Assembly: GCA_002049455.2 (NCBI GenBank)
Contig: KV918881.1
Span: 62,001 to 126,000 of the forward strand
Direction: 5' to 3'
Length of the DNA stretch: 64,000 nucleotides
Source of the DNA: Porphyra umbilicalis
Lineage: Eukaryota; Rhodophyta; Bangiophyceae; Bangiales; Bangiaceae
The position numbers were made by a program, and so were the translations under genes. This document shows positions 22,907 to 32,320 of this stretch, one piece after another (within the stretch, counting starts at the first letter, position 1; every line of letters starts with the position of its first letter). The notes beneath the pieces are model-generated. The model worked only from the letters and a program-made list of their open reading frames with translations. It did no database searches and was not told where the DNA came from.

Positions 22907-25126
22907 ATGGACGACCCTTTTGATTTGTCCGCAGACGCGATGCTGGAGGATACGGAGGACCTACAAATTGCTTCGGCGGTTGCGGCGCACCTACACGCGT
23001 TGCGTCATTGGCGGAAGCGTGCCCGTGGGTCTCGGGTGCACCGGCGGCCGCGTTCTGTTGGATCTGTGCCGGGCCGCCGGCCGAATAAGCGGCGTAACTT
23101 CCGCTCAGGTTTGCGTGCTATTCTGAGAGATTATTTTGCGCAGCGCATCAATGCGACTGGCCGGCTCCAGGCTCACCCCTTGCAAAAGGTGGTTGCGGCT
23201 TTTCGAGTCATTGCGTATGGGGAGGCGCCGGACAGGACTGATGAATATGTGCGACTGTCCGCTTCAACTATTGCTATGTCGGTGCGAGAGTTGATGCGCT
23301 TTATTATGAATGAGTTTGGACCCTCATATTTGCGTCCCCCCTCCCCTGAAGAACTGCAGCGCATTCTGACGCGCAATGCTGAGCGCGGGATGCCCGGTTG
23401 CATGGGCTCCCTTGACTGCAGCCACTGGGAGTGGCGCAACTGCCCTAAGGCGTTCGCTGGCATGTACCAGAATCGCCACGGGAAGCGTTCCGTGGTGATG
23501 GAGACCGTTTGTGATGAGGACCTCTGGATTTGGCATTTATTTGTGGGGTGTCCTGGATCTCACAACGACCTGAACGTTATGCATGTTTCCCCCCTCTATT
23601 TATCCGTTACGAACGGAGAATGGCCGCCCCGTACATTTTCTTACACTGCTAACGGCACGACCCGCACGCTCCTGTATTATCTTGTGGATGGTATTTATCC
23701 TCGGTTCGCGTTTTTCGTCTCTCCGTTTCCTAACCCCACGACAGAAGTAGAGGTTACATTTAACCGACTTCAAGAAGCCCTGCGGAAAGATGTCGAACGA
23801 CTGTATGCCGTGCTTACGGCACGTTTTCATGTGGCTTTGCACCCTGCAAAGTACTCCACCGTTGAGCAGATGGTCACCGTCACTAAGGCGGTGGCCATCC
23901 TGCACAACATGGTCACCGAGACGCGACGCAACGGGTATGTGTCCCGCACCCGTATGGCCGCCGGCGGTCAGGCGGCCGGCGGCGGCGGGGCGGCGGGGCC
24001 TGCGGGTGGGCACGGCGGCGCCGCCGGCAACGCCGGCGGCGGCAATGGAGGAGCGGCTGCCGCCGGCGGTGACGGATCCACCGGCGGTGGTCTGGTTATG
24101 GGCGGGGGGGCTGGGGGAGTTGCGGCGGCGGGCGCCGCCGGCGGTCAGGCCGCCGGCGGCGGCGGGGGGGCGGCGGTACTTGGTGGTGTGCACGGTGCTG
24201 CCGCCGTCGACGCCGGCGGCGGCAATGGAGGAGCGGCCGCCGCCGGCGGTGACGGATCCGCCGGCGGCGATTTGGTTGCGGGTGGGGGGGCTGGGGGAGT
24301 TGCGGCGGCGGCCGCCGCCGCGGGCGGTCAGGCGGCCGGCGGCGGCGGCGGGGCGGCGGTACTTGGTGGTGTGCACGGTGCTGCCGCCGGCGACGCCGGC
24401 GGCGGCAATGGAGGAGCGGCCGCCGCCGGCGGTGATGGATCCGCGGGCGGCGATTTGGTTGCGGGTGGGGGGGCTGGGGGCGTTGCGGCGGCGGCCGCCG
24501 ACGCCGGCGGTCAGGCGGCCGGCGGCGGCGGGGGGGCGGCGGTACATGGAGGTATGCACGGCGCTGCCGCCGGCAACGCCGGCGGCGGCAAAGGAGGAGC
24601 GGCCGCCGCCGGCGGTGATGGATCCGCCGGCGGCGATTTGGTTGCGGGTGGGGGGGCTGGGGGAGTTGCGGCGGCGGCCGCCGCCGCCGGCGGTCAGGCG
24701 GCCGGCGGCGGCGGCGGGGCGGCGGTACTTGGTGGTGTGCGCGGTGCTGCCGCCGGTGACGCCGGCGGCGGCAATGGAGGAGCGGCCGCCGCCGGCGGTG
24801 ATGGATCCGCGGGCGGCGATTTGGTTGCGGGTGGGGGGGCTGGGGGAGTTGCGGCGGCGGCCGCTGCCGCCGGCGGCGGTCAGGCGGCCGGCGGTGGTGC
24901 TGAGGGAATGCAGGACGATGGAGACGGCCTTGTGGGGGGCGGTGATCCCCCCCCCGCCATTGCGCCCGCCATTGCACACGTAGCCTGGCTACCTGTAGGC
25001 ACTTTTGGGCAAGTGTTAGGCGCTTGGGCAGAGACGCGGAGCGAGGAGGAGCACCTGAAGCTGAGGCATGACCTGGCGGAGGACGTATGGGCGGACAGAG
25101 CAACGCTTTGGGAGCCGTACCTTTAA
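22907..25126 (+). CDS. PIF/Harbinger transposase (Plant_tran type) with long Gly/Ala repeat tail
   Basis: The protein has 739 residues from the ATG at 22907. An upstream in-frame ATG at 22793 would add 38 unconvincing residues. Residues 35-65 are strongly basic. The catalytic core carries the DDE triad: Asp170 in GSLDCSHWEWRNCP, Asp221 in CPGSHNDLNV, and Glu297 in RKDVERLYAVL. The DCxHWEWxNCP signature is diagnostic of the Plant_tran family. The core ends at AVAILHNM (~335), as usual for Harbinger. Residues ~350-665 are five ~61-residue Gly/Ala repeats, an extension I do not know from this family. A conserved-looking charged C-terminus (HLKLRHDLAEDVW) resembles the end of the E2 transposase. 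Codon use is visibly less GC-biased in the core than in host genes. It nicks and rejoins DNA at TTA targets, and needs the partner protein encoded downstream. Confidence 0.93.
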   Translation: MDDPFDLSADAMLEDTEDLQIASAVAAHLHALRHWRKRARGSRVHRRPRSVGSVPGRRPNKRRNFRSGLRAILRDYFAQRINATGRLQAHPLQKVVAAFRVIAYGEAPDRTDEYVRLSASTIAMSVRELMRFIMNEFGPSYLRPPSPEELQRILTRNAERGMPGCMGSLDCSHWEWRNCPKAFAGMYQNRHGKRSVVMETVCDEDLWIWHLFVGCPGSHNDLNVMHVSPLYLSVTNGEWPPRTFSYTANGTTRTLLYYLVDGIYPRFAFFVSPFPNPTTEVEVTFNRLQEALRKDVERLYAVLTARFHVALHPAKYSTVEQMVTVTKAVAILHNMVTETRRNGYVSRTRMAAGGQAAGGGGAAGPAGGHGGAAGNAGGGNGGAAAAGGDGSTGGGLVMGGGAGGVAAAGAAGGQAAGGGGGAAVLGGVHGAAAVDAGGGNGGAAAAGGDGSAGGDLVAGGGAGGVAAAAAAAGGQAAGGGGGAAVLGGVHGAAAGDAGGGNGGAAAAGGDGSAGGDLVAGGGAGGVAAAAADAGGQAAGGGGGAAVHGGMHGAAAGNAGGGKGGAAAAGGDGSAGGDLVAGGGAGGVAAAAAAAGGQAAGGGGGAAVLGGVRGAAAGDAGGGNGGAAAAGGDGSAGGDLVAGGGAGGVAAAAAAAGGGQAAGGGAEGMQDDGDGLVGGGDPPPAIAPAIAHVAWLPVGTFGQVLGAWAETRSEEEHLKLRHDLAEDVWADRATLWEPYL
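23958..24895 (+). repeat. 183-bp coding minisatellite in the E1 transposase
   Basis: Successive units keep an exact 183-bp spacing (equivalent bases at 24180, 24363, 24546, 24729), with a more diverged first copy before them, about five copies in all. Each encodes 61 residues of Gly/Ala with sparse Asp, Asn, Val and Leu. The frame is preserved throughout. Confidence 0.9.
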
Positions 25127-25544
25127 CTAGAGACGAACAAAGTTTTTTTTTTCCCGCCTCGCGGTTTTTTTTTCCTTACATCTGTGTGTCTTCGTGAGCG
25201 TGTTTCGTGGAGCCTGCCTTGGCTGCCTTTTGAGAGGTACTGTAGACCTGCGCAAAGGCCGCCGCCGCCACGCACGCACAGTTGTTACTGACGCGCCGAC
25301 GGCGGCGGCGTGCGAAAGGCACAGCACGGCAGCTCAGCATCGGCGCAAAGTCGGCGTGACGGCGAGCAGCGCTGCGGCTATCGCGCAGATCTCTGCCGCT
25401 GCTGGAGTGGTGAGCTACCCGGGACCAACGCGAGAGGGATACTCTCTGTCGGACGCAAAGACGAAGTAAGTAGGAAAAAAAAACCCCTGCCCAACGGGGA
25501 AAAAAAAACCTTTGAAGTCGCTGTCCAATACGCACTCTAACACA
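25127..25544. other. Spacer between the convergent E1 genes, with inverted T-run/A-run modules
   Basis: It contains no gene. A module of two ~10-T runs separated by CCCGCCTCGCGG at 25142-25176 recurs inverted as two ~9-A runs around a CCCCTGCCCAACGGGG core at 25473-25510. The location after both stop codons suggests 3'-end processing signals, by inference. Confidence 0.6.
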
Positions 25545-25721
25545 CTACTGGTACTCCGCGTTGCTATCGTCATCACTCGAGTCGTCCCCCTCAGCGTCTT
25601 GCCGGTCCTCCGAACAATCCGCGCCATCGTCGCGCACAGGAAAAACAGGCACCACAAAAATGCCATCGTTCTCATCGTCGAGTGTCTTGGACCCAGCGGC
25701 AAGAGCCGCCGCTGCCTTGGC

Positions 25722-28700
25722 CTACTTTGTCGACAGCGACCGCCGGCCACGGCTTGCTGCACCAGAGCCGGCGGCCGAGGCCGCCGGTGAGGACACAGTC
25801 GCAGTCGTCGTCTTGACCGCAGACGCCGGCGGCGCACCCCCAGGGGCGCTCGCCGCCGGCGTAGATGCCGGCACCACCGCCGTGCCAGCCGGCGGCTCCT
25901 GCGCCGGCGGCATACGCGGCGTCGACGATGATGTCAGCGCGGGTGTGGAGGGTGTAGACTCCCCTGCCGCCGGCGCATCTCCTGTAGACGCCGGCGGCGG
26001 AGACGCCTCCGACAAAGTATCCGGCGGGGACAGCGCCAAGCCGGCCGCCGCCATCAGCTTGCGAGCATGCGCGCGTCGAAACGCGACAGCTTCCGGCGTG
26101 TCGCGCATCTCGGCCGAGTTAAAAAAATCCACGGTCGTGCGCTCCGCCGTTGCTTGCGCCAGCGCGGACAGCGCGTCGGTGCTCGCCTTGAACATACGCG
26201 ACTCCTGGATGCCCGCCGCCTTGTCACGCTTGGCGGCCTTCGCACCACGCGGGCGCGACTGGTAGCCGCCAGCACCCGCGTCCTCTCCGTCCTCGTCAGA
26301 GTCGCTTGTCGAGCGGCCGCCGGGAGAGCCGCCGGCTGATCCGGCACCGGCGGCGCCGCCGTCGGCTGCGGCGGCCCCGGCGGCCCCGCTGAACTTGTCG
26401 ACGTGCCGCAGCACCCGCCAGCACGGGACCCACGGGCAGTGCACTTGCTTGGCCTTGCGCTTGGTCGCCTTGCCCTTGGCCTTGTCCGCCGTGCGGTCCT
26501 TGCGTATCGCCTCGTACACATTGGCGCCACAGAAGCGCGCCATCGCAGCGCTGATCATGTCCTCGTCACTTGGGTTGCCCGTCAGCTCCATGCGCTTGAC
26601 CGCCACGTAGTGGGAGCCAAACTCGTTCACTCCCTTGCGGATCTTGTCCCACTGCTTCTGCACCCCCCCCACGCCGCGCTCAGTGCGCCGGCGGACGCCA
26701 GGGCGCCCCGCCAGCAGCCCCTTCCATGCCGCCACGACCGAGGCCCAAAACGTCGGCCCACTCTGGTCCGCCCCCTTGACGGGGTCCAGGGACGTGCTTA
26801 AGTACGCCTTACACAGCGCCACACGTTCCTCATCCGTCCACCCCAGCCCAGTCCCCATCGGTGGGGGTGCGTACGTCGGCGCAGCAACGCCACAGCCGAC
26901 GGCGTCAACGTCCACTACTTGTGCACCGGCGGCGGCGTGCCCGTCGCTGCCGCCGGCTTGTCCTGGCCCGCCGGCTTGTCCTGGCCCGCCGGCTTCTCCT
27001 GGCCCGCCGGCTTCTCCTGGCCCGCCGGATTGTCCTGGCCCGCCGGCTTGTCCTGGCCCGCCGGCTTGTCCTGGCCCGCCGGCTTGTCCTGGCCCGCCGG
27101 CTGGTCCTGGTCCGCCGGCTGGTCCTGGCCCGCCGGCTGGTCGTGGCCCACCGACTTGTCGTGGCCCGCCGGCTTGTCGTGGCCCGCCGGCTTGTCGTGG
27201 CCCGCCGCCGGCGTGTCCGCCGACGCCTCCCCCGGAGCCCCTGGACTCAACGTCGGGACGGGCGGGGGGTGCACGGCGGCTGCCGGCGGCCGGCATTCGG
27301 CGGGTGAGGGCTGCGCGTCGCCGGCTTGCGGTTGATCTGCAGCCGGCGGTGCCGACTCCCCGCCGGCTTCAGACGGCCCGTTGGCTGGCGGCGGCGCCTG
27401 CGAGCCACCGCCTTCGCGCCCGGAGGCCCCGGAAGGTGTGGGGTCGCCGCCGGCTTGTGGCAAAACACGATTAGCCGGCGGCGGCAACGCCGCCCGTGCC
27501 TCGCCCCCACGCGATTGGCCGCCGCCTTGAGGCGGCACACAGTCTGGCGGCGGCGCGCACCTGCCGCCGGCGAGCGGCAGACAGCCGCGAGCCGGCGGCG
27601 CGCTCACGTCTTGCGGCAGGAGTTGACCTTGGTCTCGCGGCCCGCCGCCGTTCACGCCTCCAGGCGGCGGTCCCCCGCCTGTCGGATGCCGTCCATCGCC
27701 GCCGCCGGCTTGACGAGGGATCCGCCCAGCCGGCGGCACCCAGTCGCTGCGCGGCGGCAACGACGCCCGTCCTTGCCCGCCGCCCCAATGGCCGTCCCCT
27801 TGTGGTGATGGACCTCCAGGCGGCGGCCCCGAGTTGCCGCCGGCTTGGCGTGGGTGCGGATCAGCCGGCGGCGCCCAGTCGTTACGCTGCGGCGACGGCG
27901 CCCGTCCTTGCCCCCCACCCCAGTTACCGCCGGCTTGATGTGGGTGTCGATCAGCCGGCGGCGCCCAGCTGTCGCGCGGCAGCGACGGCGCTCGTCCTTG
28001 CCCCCCGCCCCAGTTGCCGCCGGCTTGCTGAGGGTACCGACCAGCCGGCGGCGCCCAGTTGTTGCGCGGCGGTGACGGCGCCCGTCCTTGCCCCCCGCCC
28101 CAGTTGCCGCCGGCTTGATGTCGGTGCGAATCAGCCGGCGGCGCCCACTTGTTGCGCGGCGGTGACGGCGCCCGTCCTTGCCCCCCGCCCCAGTTGCCGC
28201 CGGCTTGCTGAGGGCGCAAATCAGCCGGCGGCGCCCAGTTGTTGCGCGCCGGTGACGGCGCCCGTCCTTGCCCCCCGCCCCAGTTGCCTCCGGCTTGCTG
28301 AGGGTACCGACCAGCCGGCGGCGCCCAGTTGTTGCGCGGCGGCGACGGCGCCCGTCCTTGCCTTCCGCCCCAGTGGCCGCCGGCTTGATGTTGGTGCGAA
28401 TCAGCCGGCGGCGCCCAGTTGTTGCGCGGCGGCGACGGCACCCGTCCTTGCCCCCCGCCCCAGTTGCCGCCGGCTTGTTGAGGGTGCCGACCAGCCGGCG
28501 GGGCCCAGTTGTTGCGCGGTGGCGACGGCGCCCGTCCTTGCCCCCCGCCCCAGTTGCCGCCGGCTTGTTGTGGATGGCTACCAGCCGGCGGCGCCCAGTT
28601 GTTGCGCGGTGGCGACGGCGCACGCCCTTGTCCCCCGCCCCAGTTGCCGCCGGCTTGTTGAGGGTGCCGACCAGCCGGCGGCGCCCAGTTGTTGCGCGGC

Positions 28701-28870
28701 GGTGATGGCGCCCGTCCGCCGCACGTCGGTGACGATGTGGAGCACGGCGGGCACCCCCCGAGGTGGCACGAACAGGTGCACCGCGCGAGCACGGCGAGAC
28801 GCTCTTGGTGCCGCCGACGCTGGTCCCTCCTCCGCTCCGTGTCGCGCTCCGGGTTGGGCTTGCGGGTCAT
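25722..28870 (-). CDS. Harbinger Myb/trihelix-like partner protein of E1, with repeat-rich N-terminus
   Basis: The C-terminal part (from Met at 26858) is the recognisable accessory protein: GLGWTDEERVALCKAYLS, ...FWASVVAAWKGL..., ...VQKQWDKIRKGVNEFG, then a basic linker and WRVLRHVDKF. This is the SANT/trihelix-like pattern of Harbinger DNA-binding partners, which recruit the transposase to the termini. Upstream, in a frame one base off, an ORF from 28870 starts with a basic, Cys-containing segment and then encodes ten ~30-residue repeats (NNWAPPAG...QQAGGNWGGGQ). These are followed by six-residue repeats (PAGQDK in one frame, AGGPGQ in the other). A -1 shift between 27296 and 26915 would join the two. 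C/G runs near 27225-27262 are candidates. Alternatives: two adjacent genes, or an unseen intron. A TAG at 25722-25724 is followed in frame by an acidic open tail to 25545. Confidence 0.75.
26950..27215 (-). repeat. 18-bp coding tandem array, about 14 copies
   Basis: Units of the type GGCTTGTCCTGGCCCGCC repeat head to tail. They read as Pro-Ala-Gly-Gln-Asp-Lys or Ala-Gly-Gly-Pro-Gly-Gln depending on frame, both open on the minus strand. Confidence 0.9.
27766..28720 (-). repeat. 90-bp coding minisatellite, nine regular plus diverged copies
   Basis: From 27901 to 28710 the period is exactly 90 bp (nine copies, each with CCCGTCCTTGCCCCCCGCCC or a close variant), with more diverged units on the left. 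Each encodes a 30-residue Pro/Gly/Asn/Trp-rich repeat containing NNWAPPAG. Confidence 0.92.
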
Positions 28871-29070
28871 GGAGGGAGAGGGGGGAGAGCGGCGGCTCTT
28901 GAACAGATTGGCCGAGGGTCAGGGAGGGGGGGGGGGCGGAGGGGACGAGGCACCGTTGCGCACACGGCTGCCCGCCGGCGCCCACGCAGCACCGGCGGCG
29001 CACGCGGGCAAAGAGCCACACGCGGGTGGCCGGCGGCAAAAAAAAAACACGCGGGGGGGAGGGGTGGGAA

Positions 29071-29395
29071 CCGCCGCCAGCGTGCCACGCCGGCGGCAAG
29101 GGCGGGAAAAGCTCAACGGTAGCAGGGGGGGTGGGGGGGACGGCCGCCGGCGTGCCACGCCGGCGGCAAGGGCGGGAAGAGCTCAACGGTAGCAGGGGGG
29201 GGGGGGGGCAGCCGCCGGCGTCCCACGCCGGCGGCAAGGGCGGGAAAAGCTCAGATGGTAGCAGGGGGGGTGGGGGGACGGCCGCCGGCTTGCCACGCCG
29301 GCGGCAAGGGCGGGAAGAGCTCAACGGTAGCAGGGGGGGGGGGGGGCAGCCGCCGGCGTCCCACGCCGCCGGCAAGGGCGGGAAGAACTCAACGG
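29071..29395. repeat. 68-70-bp tandem array upstream of the E1 partner gene, five copies
   Basis: The motif CGT(G/C)CCACGCCGGCGGCAAG recurs at about 29081, 29151, 29219, 29289 and 29357, alternating 70 and 68 bp. Each copy ends in a 7-12-G run. It lies 5' of the partner gene, so it may be in the leader or promoter. Confidence 0.88.
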
Positions 29396-29997
29396 TAGGG
29401 GGATGCGCGCAGGAGCTCGTTGGGATGAAAGAGCGGGGGAGCACGGGCCGCCGGCGGACGGCGTGTTCATATGCCGTCGCCGGCGGCCGACAGCACGCGT
29501 CATGAGAAGCACGCGCGCGCGGAGCACGAGCGCGCGACCGCAGCCCAGGGGGCGCCCCCCCGTGCGGCCGATGGCGGCCCAGGGGGCGCCCCAACGAGCC
29601 GCGGATGGCAGCCCACGCGGCGGCCCCTCGTGCGCGTGCGTGGATCGGGGGGCGCAGGGTGCTGCGGGCCCGCCCGAGCGGGAGGTGTGCCCGAGACCGC
29701 CCGGGGAGGTGCATTTGAGGCTCCCCGAACGGCCTCCCCTGCGACACAGCCCCACGCAGCGCCGTCCACGAGGCGGGCCACACCGACACTGGCACGGGGC
29801 CTCGTGCGTGCCCCTGTGTCGGCGAGATCCCCGCCTCGTGGAAGCGGCTGAGGCACCAGCCGCGCCACGCTTGACGTGAGGCTGCCATATGACCGATTTG
29901 AGGGGGGGTGCGGGCCTGGCGCCAACAGGGACCAAAGCAATCTGATCACGGGCCGGCTGACCCCTGGCGATGATGGATCCGCCTCCCTTCCAACATA

Positions 29998-30438
29998 TTG
30001 CTGATCCCCCAATTCTGTCCTCATCGCCCCGGAACGGTAGTGGAACGGCAATGAATGCAGATCTCTCATTGGTCGAGCAGTCCGACAGCAGTGCATGTCC
30101 GGCCCGATCTTTACAAAATGTGCCCGTACGGCCCCCAATCGCACAATCGACGCCTTCGTTTTTCTGCACTTTTCTGCGTATCTCCCATAAAATCTCGATA
30201 TCCCAACGATTGCGGGCCGGTTGCTCTCTTGACACGGAAGGGATCGGAAGAAACTCTCAAGAAAAAGAAGGATCTCGGTTCTGCACGGAAGTGGCGGTGG
30301 GAGAGCCAATAGGACGTCTCAGATTCGTGCTGAGCAGCTGTTTACCGCTGCGTTTAACCAATAGATGGCCAGTTTCACAAGAACCGTACCGCCAGGAACC
30401 GTTCCTGGTCGATGAGGACAGAATTGGGGGATCAGCAA
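29998..30438. mobile_element. 441-bp TA-flanked MITE (Tc1/mariner-type) nested in E1
   Basis: Perfect 29-bp terminal inverted repeats begin TTGCTGATCCCCCAATTCTG, with similarity continuing to about 40 bp. TA dinucleotides flank both ends (29996-29997 and 30439-30440). No transposase is encoded. It inserted into E1 after E1 arrived or travelled with it. Its ends do not match those of the Tc1 element at 42-43 kb, so that element is not its obvious driver. Confidence 0.85.
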
Positions 30439-30440
30439 TA

Positions 30441-31229
30441 TCTTTGAACATTTCCAGCAGCCAATGATATGGCTTCGATCAGATTGGAAACTTTCAAAGA
30501 TTCCTGATTGCATGCAAACGGATCACGTGATTGACTGCGCGACCGCGCCGATATTCCTGCGCGGGCCCACCGACACTGTCCGTTTCGACGATTGCGGCAG
30601 TGCTCGCTCAGAGCACGCCAACGCCGCCACCAGCAAAGGCGCCGTCCGCCTTTCGTTCTGGAAGCATTCGAATCGAAGCATCTGTTGGACCGCCCGGTGC
30701 CTGCCGTGGCCGCGTCTTGACAGCGCATCGCGCAGCGCATCGTTCCCAGGGTCCTCGACCGAGAGCCGCGGCTCTGCGCTGTCGCGTGAGGCTCGCCATC
30801 TGTGACTAGTTCGCCAGGTGTCTTCCCGAAGTGAGATTTTTCTGCATCGTGCCAGCAGGGCGACCAGTTCCTGTCAGTTCGTGGCGCTTTCTTTTAGACG
30901 TGTGAGCCTGACTTTCGGTATATTTACTCAGATGACAAAAGTCTGCACATACGATTGGAAAGTTGCGAGCCGTTCTTGTCCGGATCGCAGCCTTCTCGCC
31001 GCTCCCTCCCTGACCTCGTGATTGCTTGGATATTTGTCCGATTTCTGAACACTTGGGGGTCGACGTTGCTAGGTACGCTTCCCCCATCTTCTTGCACCCA
31101 TCTCTGGACCATGTAGCCCCTGTTTTCGATAACTCCAGGACCGCGGAGGGCCCTCTTGGATGAGAAAAATGGGGGGCCGCTCAGCGTCCTCCACGTAAGC
31201 AAACGTGGCATATTCCGTTTGGGGTTTCA
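30441..31229. other. Right non-coding arm of E1
   Basis: Lower GC than the host. Short ORFs only, none recognisable. No domain or array was found between the MITE and the right terminal repeat. Confidence 0.5.
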
Positions 31230-31260
31230 GAACTTGGGGGAGACGTTGTTGGGTGTGCTC
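31230..31260 (-). repeat. E1 right terminal inverted repeat
   Basis: Read on the minus strand from 31260 it gives GAGCACACCCAACAACGTCT, then CCCCCAAGTTC, two mismatches against the left end. TTA follows directly at 31261-31263. Confidence 0.92.
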
Positions 31261-31263
31261 TTA
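31261..31263. repeat. TTA shared by both Harbinger elements
   Basis: This TTA abuts the right end of E1 and the left end of E2. With the TTAs at 22220-22222 and 38090-38092 it gives the order TTA-E1-TTA-E2-TTA. Confidence 0.93.
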
Positions 31264-31285
31264 GAGCACGTCTATCGGTGCGCCA
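31264..31285 (+). repeat. E2 left terminal inverted repeat
   Basis: 22 bp beginning GAGCACGTCTATCGGTGCG directly after the shared TTA; identical, inverted, to 38068-38089. Confidence 0.95.
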
Positions 31286-31734
31286 TCCCGCCATCGCCAA
31301 AAAGCCATCTGTTTGGCATTTTGGGGATGGCGCGGAAGAGGCGTCTCTATCGGCGGCTCGACGAACTCCCCCGAATATCAGGCATAAGTGTTCCGCTGCG
31401 AGATAAAGTACCAAGACCTTCGTCGCTGTCTCTTAGAAGAGTGTGGAAGCCTCGCGTTTCGAGAGCGCAGCACGGGCCTGAGAGGCACCCCACCTGGCAC
31501 AGCGTCTGGGCACACCTCTGCCTGTCCCCCCTTCATTTCGCACACGGCACACAGTACGGCAGCGCAGCTGGGTGCGGCGTGTGCACCTCCGGCGCCACAC
31601 ACCGTGTGTCCACACGGTGTGCGTGCGATTGCGATTCACACCTGTTCTCCCGACCACAGCCACCACTGGACGCCACCTCCCACCACACACAGGTACACGC
31701 AGACCTGGCTGAACGCTGCCACCGCCCTGGTGGT

Positions 31735-32320
31735 TTCCACCCCCCTCCCCGACGCTGCACATCTCCCCGACGCCACACATCTCCCCGACGCCGGCCACAT
31801 CCCCAACGCCGGCCACCTCCCCCGCGCCGACCACCGCCCGTGTTGCGCTACGCTCCGTGTTGGCAGCCACCTCTTGTGTCGGTGCGACCTCCCCGTCGGC
31901 GGCCACCTCGTTGGCTGCTGCCACGTCTCCCTCCGCAGCCACCTCCCCAGGGGTGTCTCTACCCCCGAGGGCTGTCACCTCCCCGTCGACGGGGATCTCC
32001 TCTGTCGCTGCTGCCCCCCCGGCGCCGGTCACGTCCCCGACGCCGGCCACCACCCCGACGGTGGCCACGCCTTCAAAGGTGGTCACCTCCCTGACGCCGA
32101 CCACTGCCTTTTTGCTGCCACGCCCTCGACGGTGGCCGCCTCCTTGACGCCGACCACCGCCCTTTTTGCTGCCACCCCGGAGTCGGCGGCCACCTCCGTG
32201 ACTGCTGTCACCCCCGCGACGGCCGTCACGTCCCCAACGGTGGCCACCTCCCTGATTGCGGCGTCTTCATCGACGGCTGTCACGCGCACGACGGCGGCCG
32301 CCTCCCTAGTTGCTGCCACC
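31735..32320. repeat. Degenerate short-period repeat in the E2 5' arm
   Basis: Imperfect ~15-bp units of the GCCACCTCCCCGACGCCG type fill the stretch upstream of the transposase. Both strands are open over it (Val/Gly/Glu or Thr/Ala/Ser repeats). I cannot say it is translated. Confidence 0.65.

Larger units (their letters stand above)
22223..31260. mobile_element. PIF/Harbinger transposon E1, complete (9,038 bp)
   Basis: The ends are inverted repeats beginning GAGCACACCCAACAACGTCT, matching at 29 of the first 31 positions. Each end is flanked by TTA (22220-22222 and 31261-31263), the target-site duplication of this superfamily. Inside are a DDE transposase (+) and a Myb/trihelix-like partner (-), tail to tail, which is the standard two-gene layout. 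The element is long for its class because of several minisatellite arrays and a nested MITE. Its right TTA is also the left TTA of the neighbouring element E2. Whether it is active is unknown: the partner gene has a frame change and an in-frame stop close to its end. Confidence 0.9.

Noticed and set aside
29071-29395. Possible CRISPR-like array
   Set aside because: The 68-70-bp units are contiguous tandem repeats without unique spacers, in a eukaryotic transposon.
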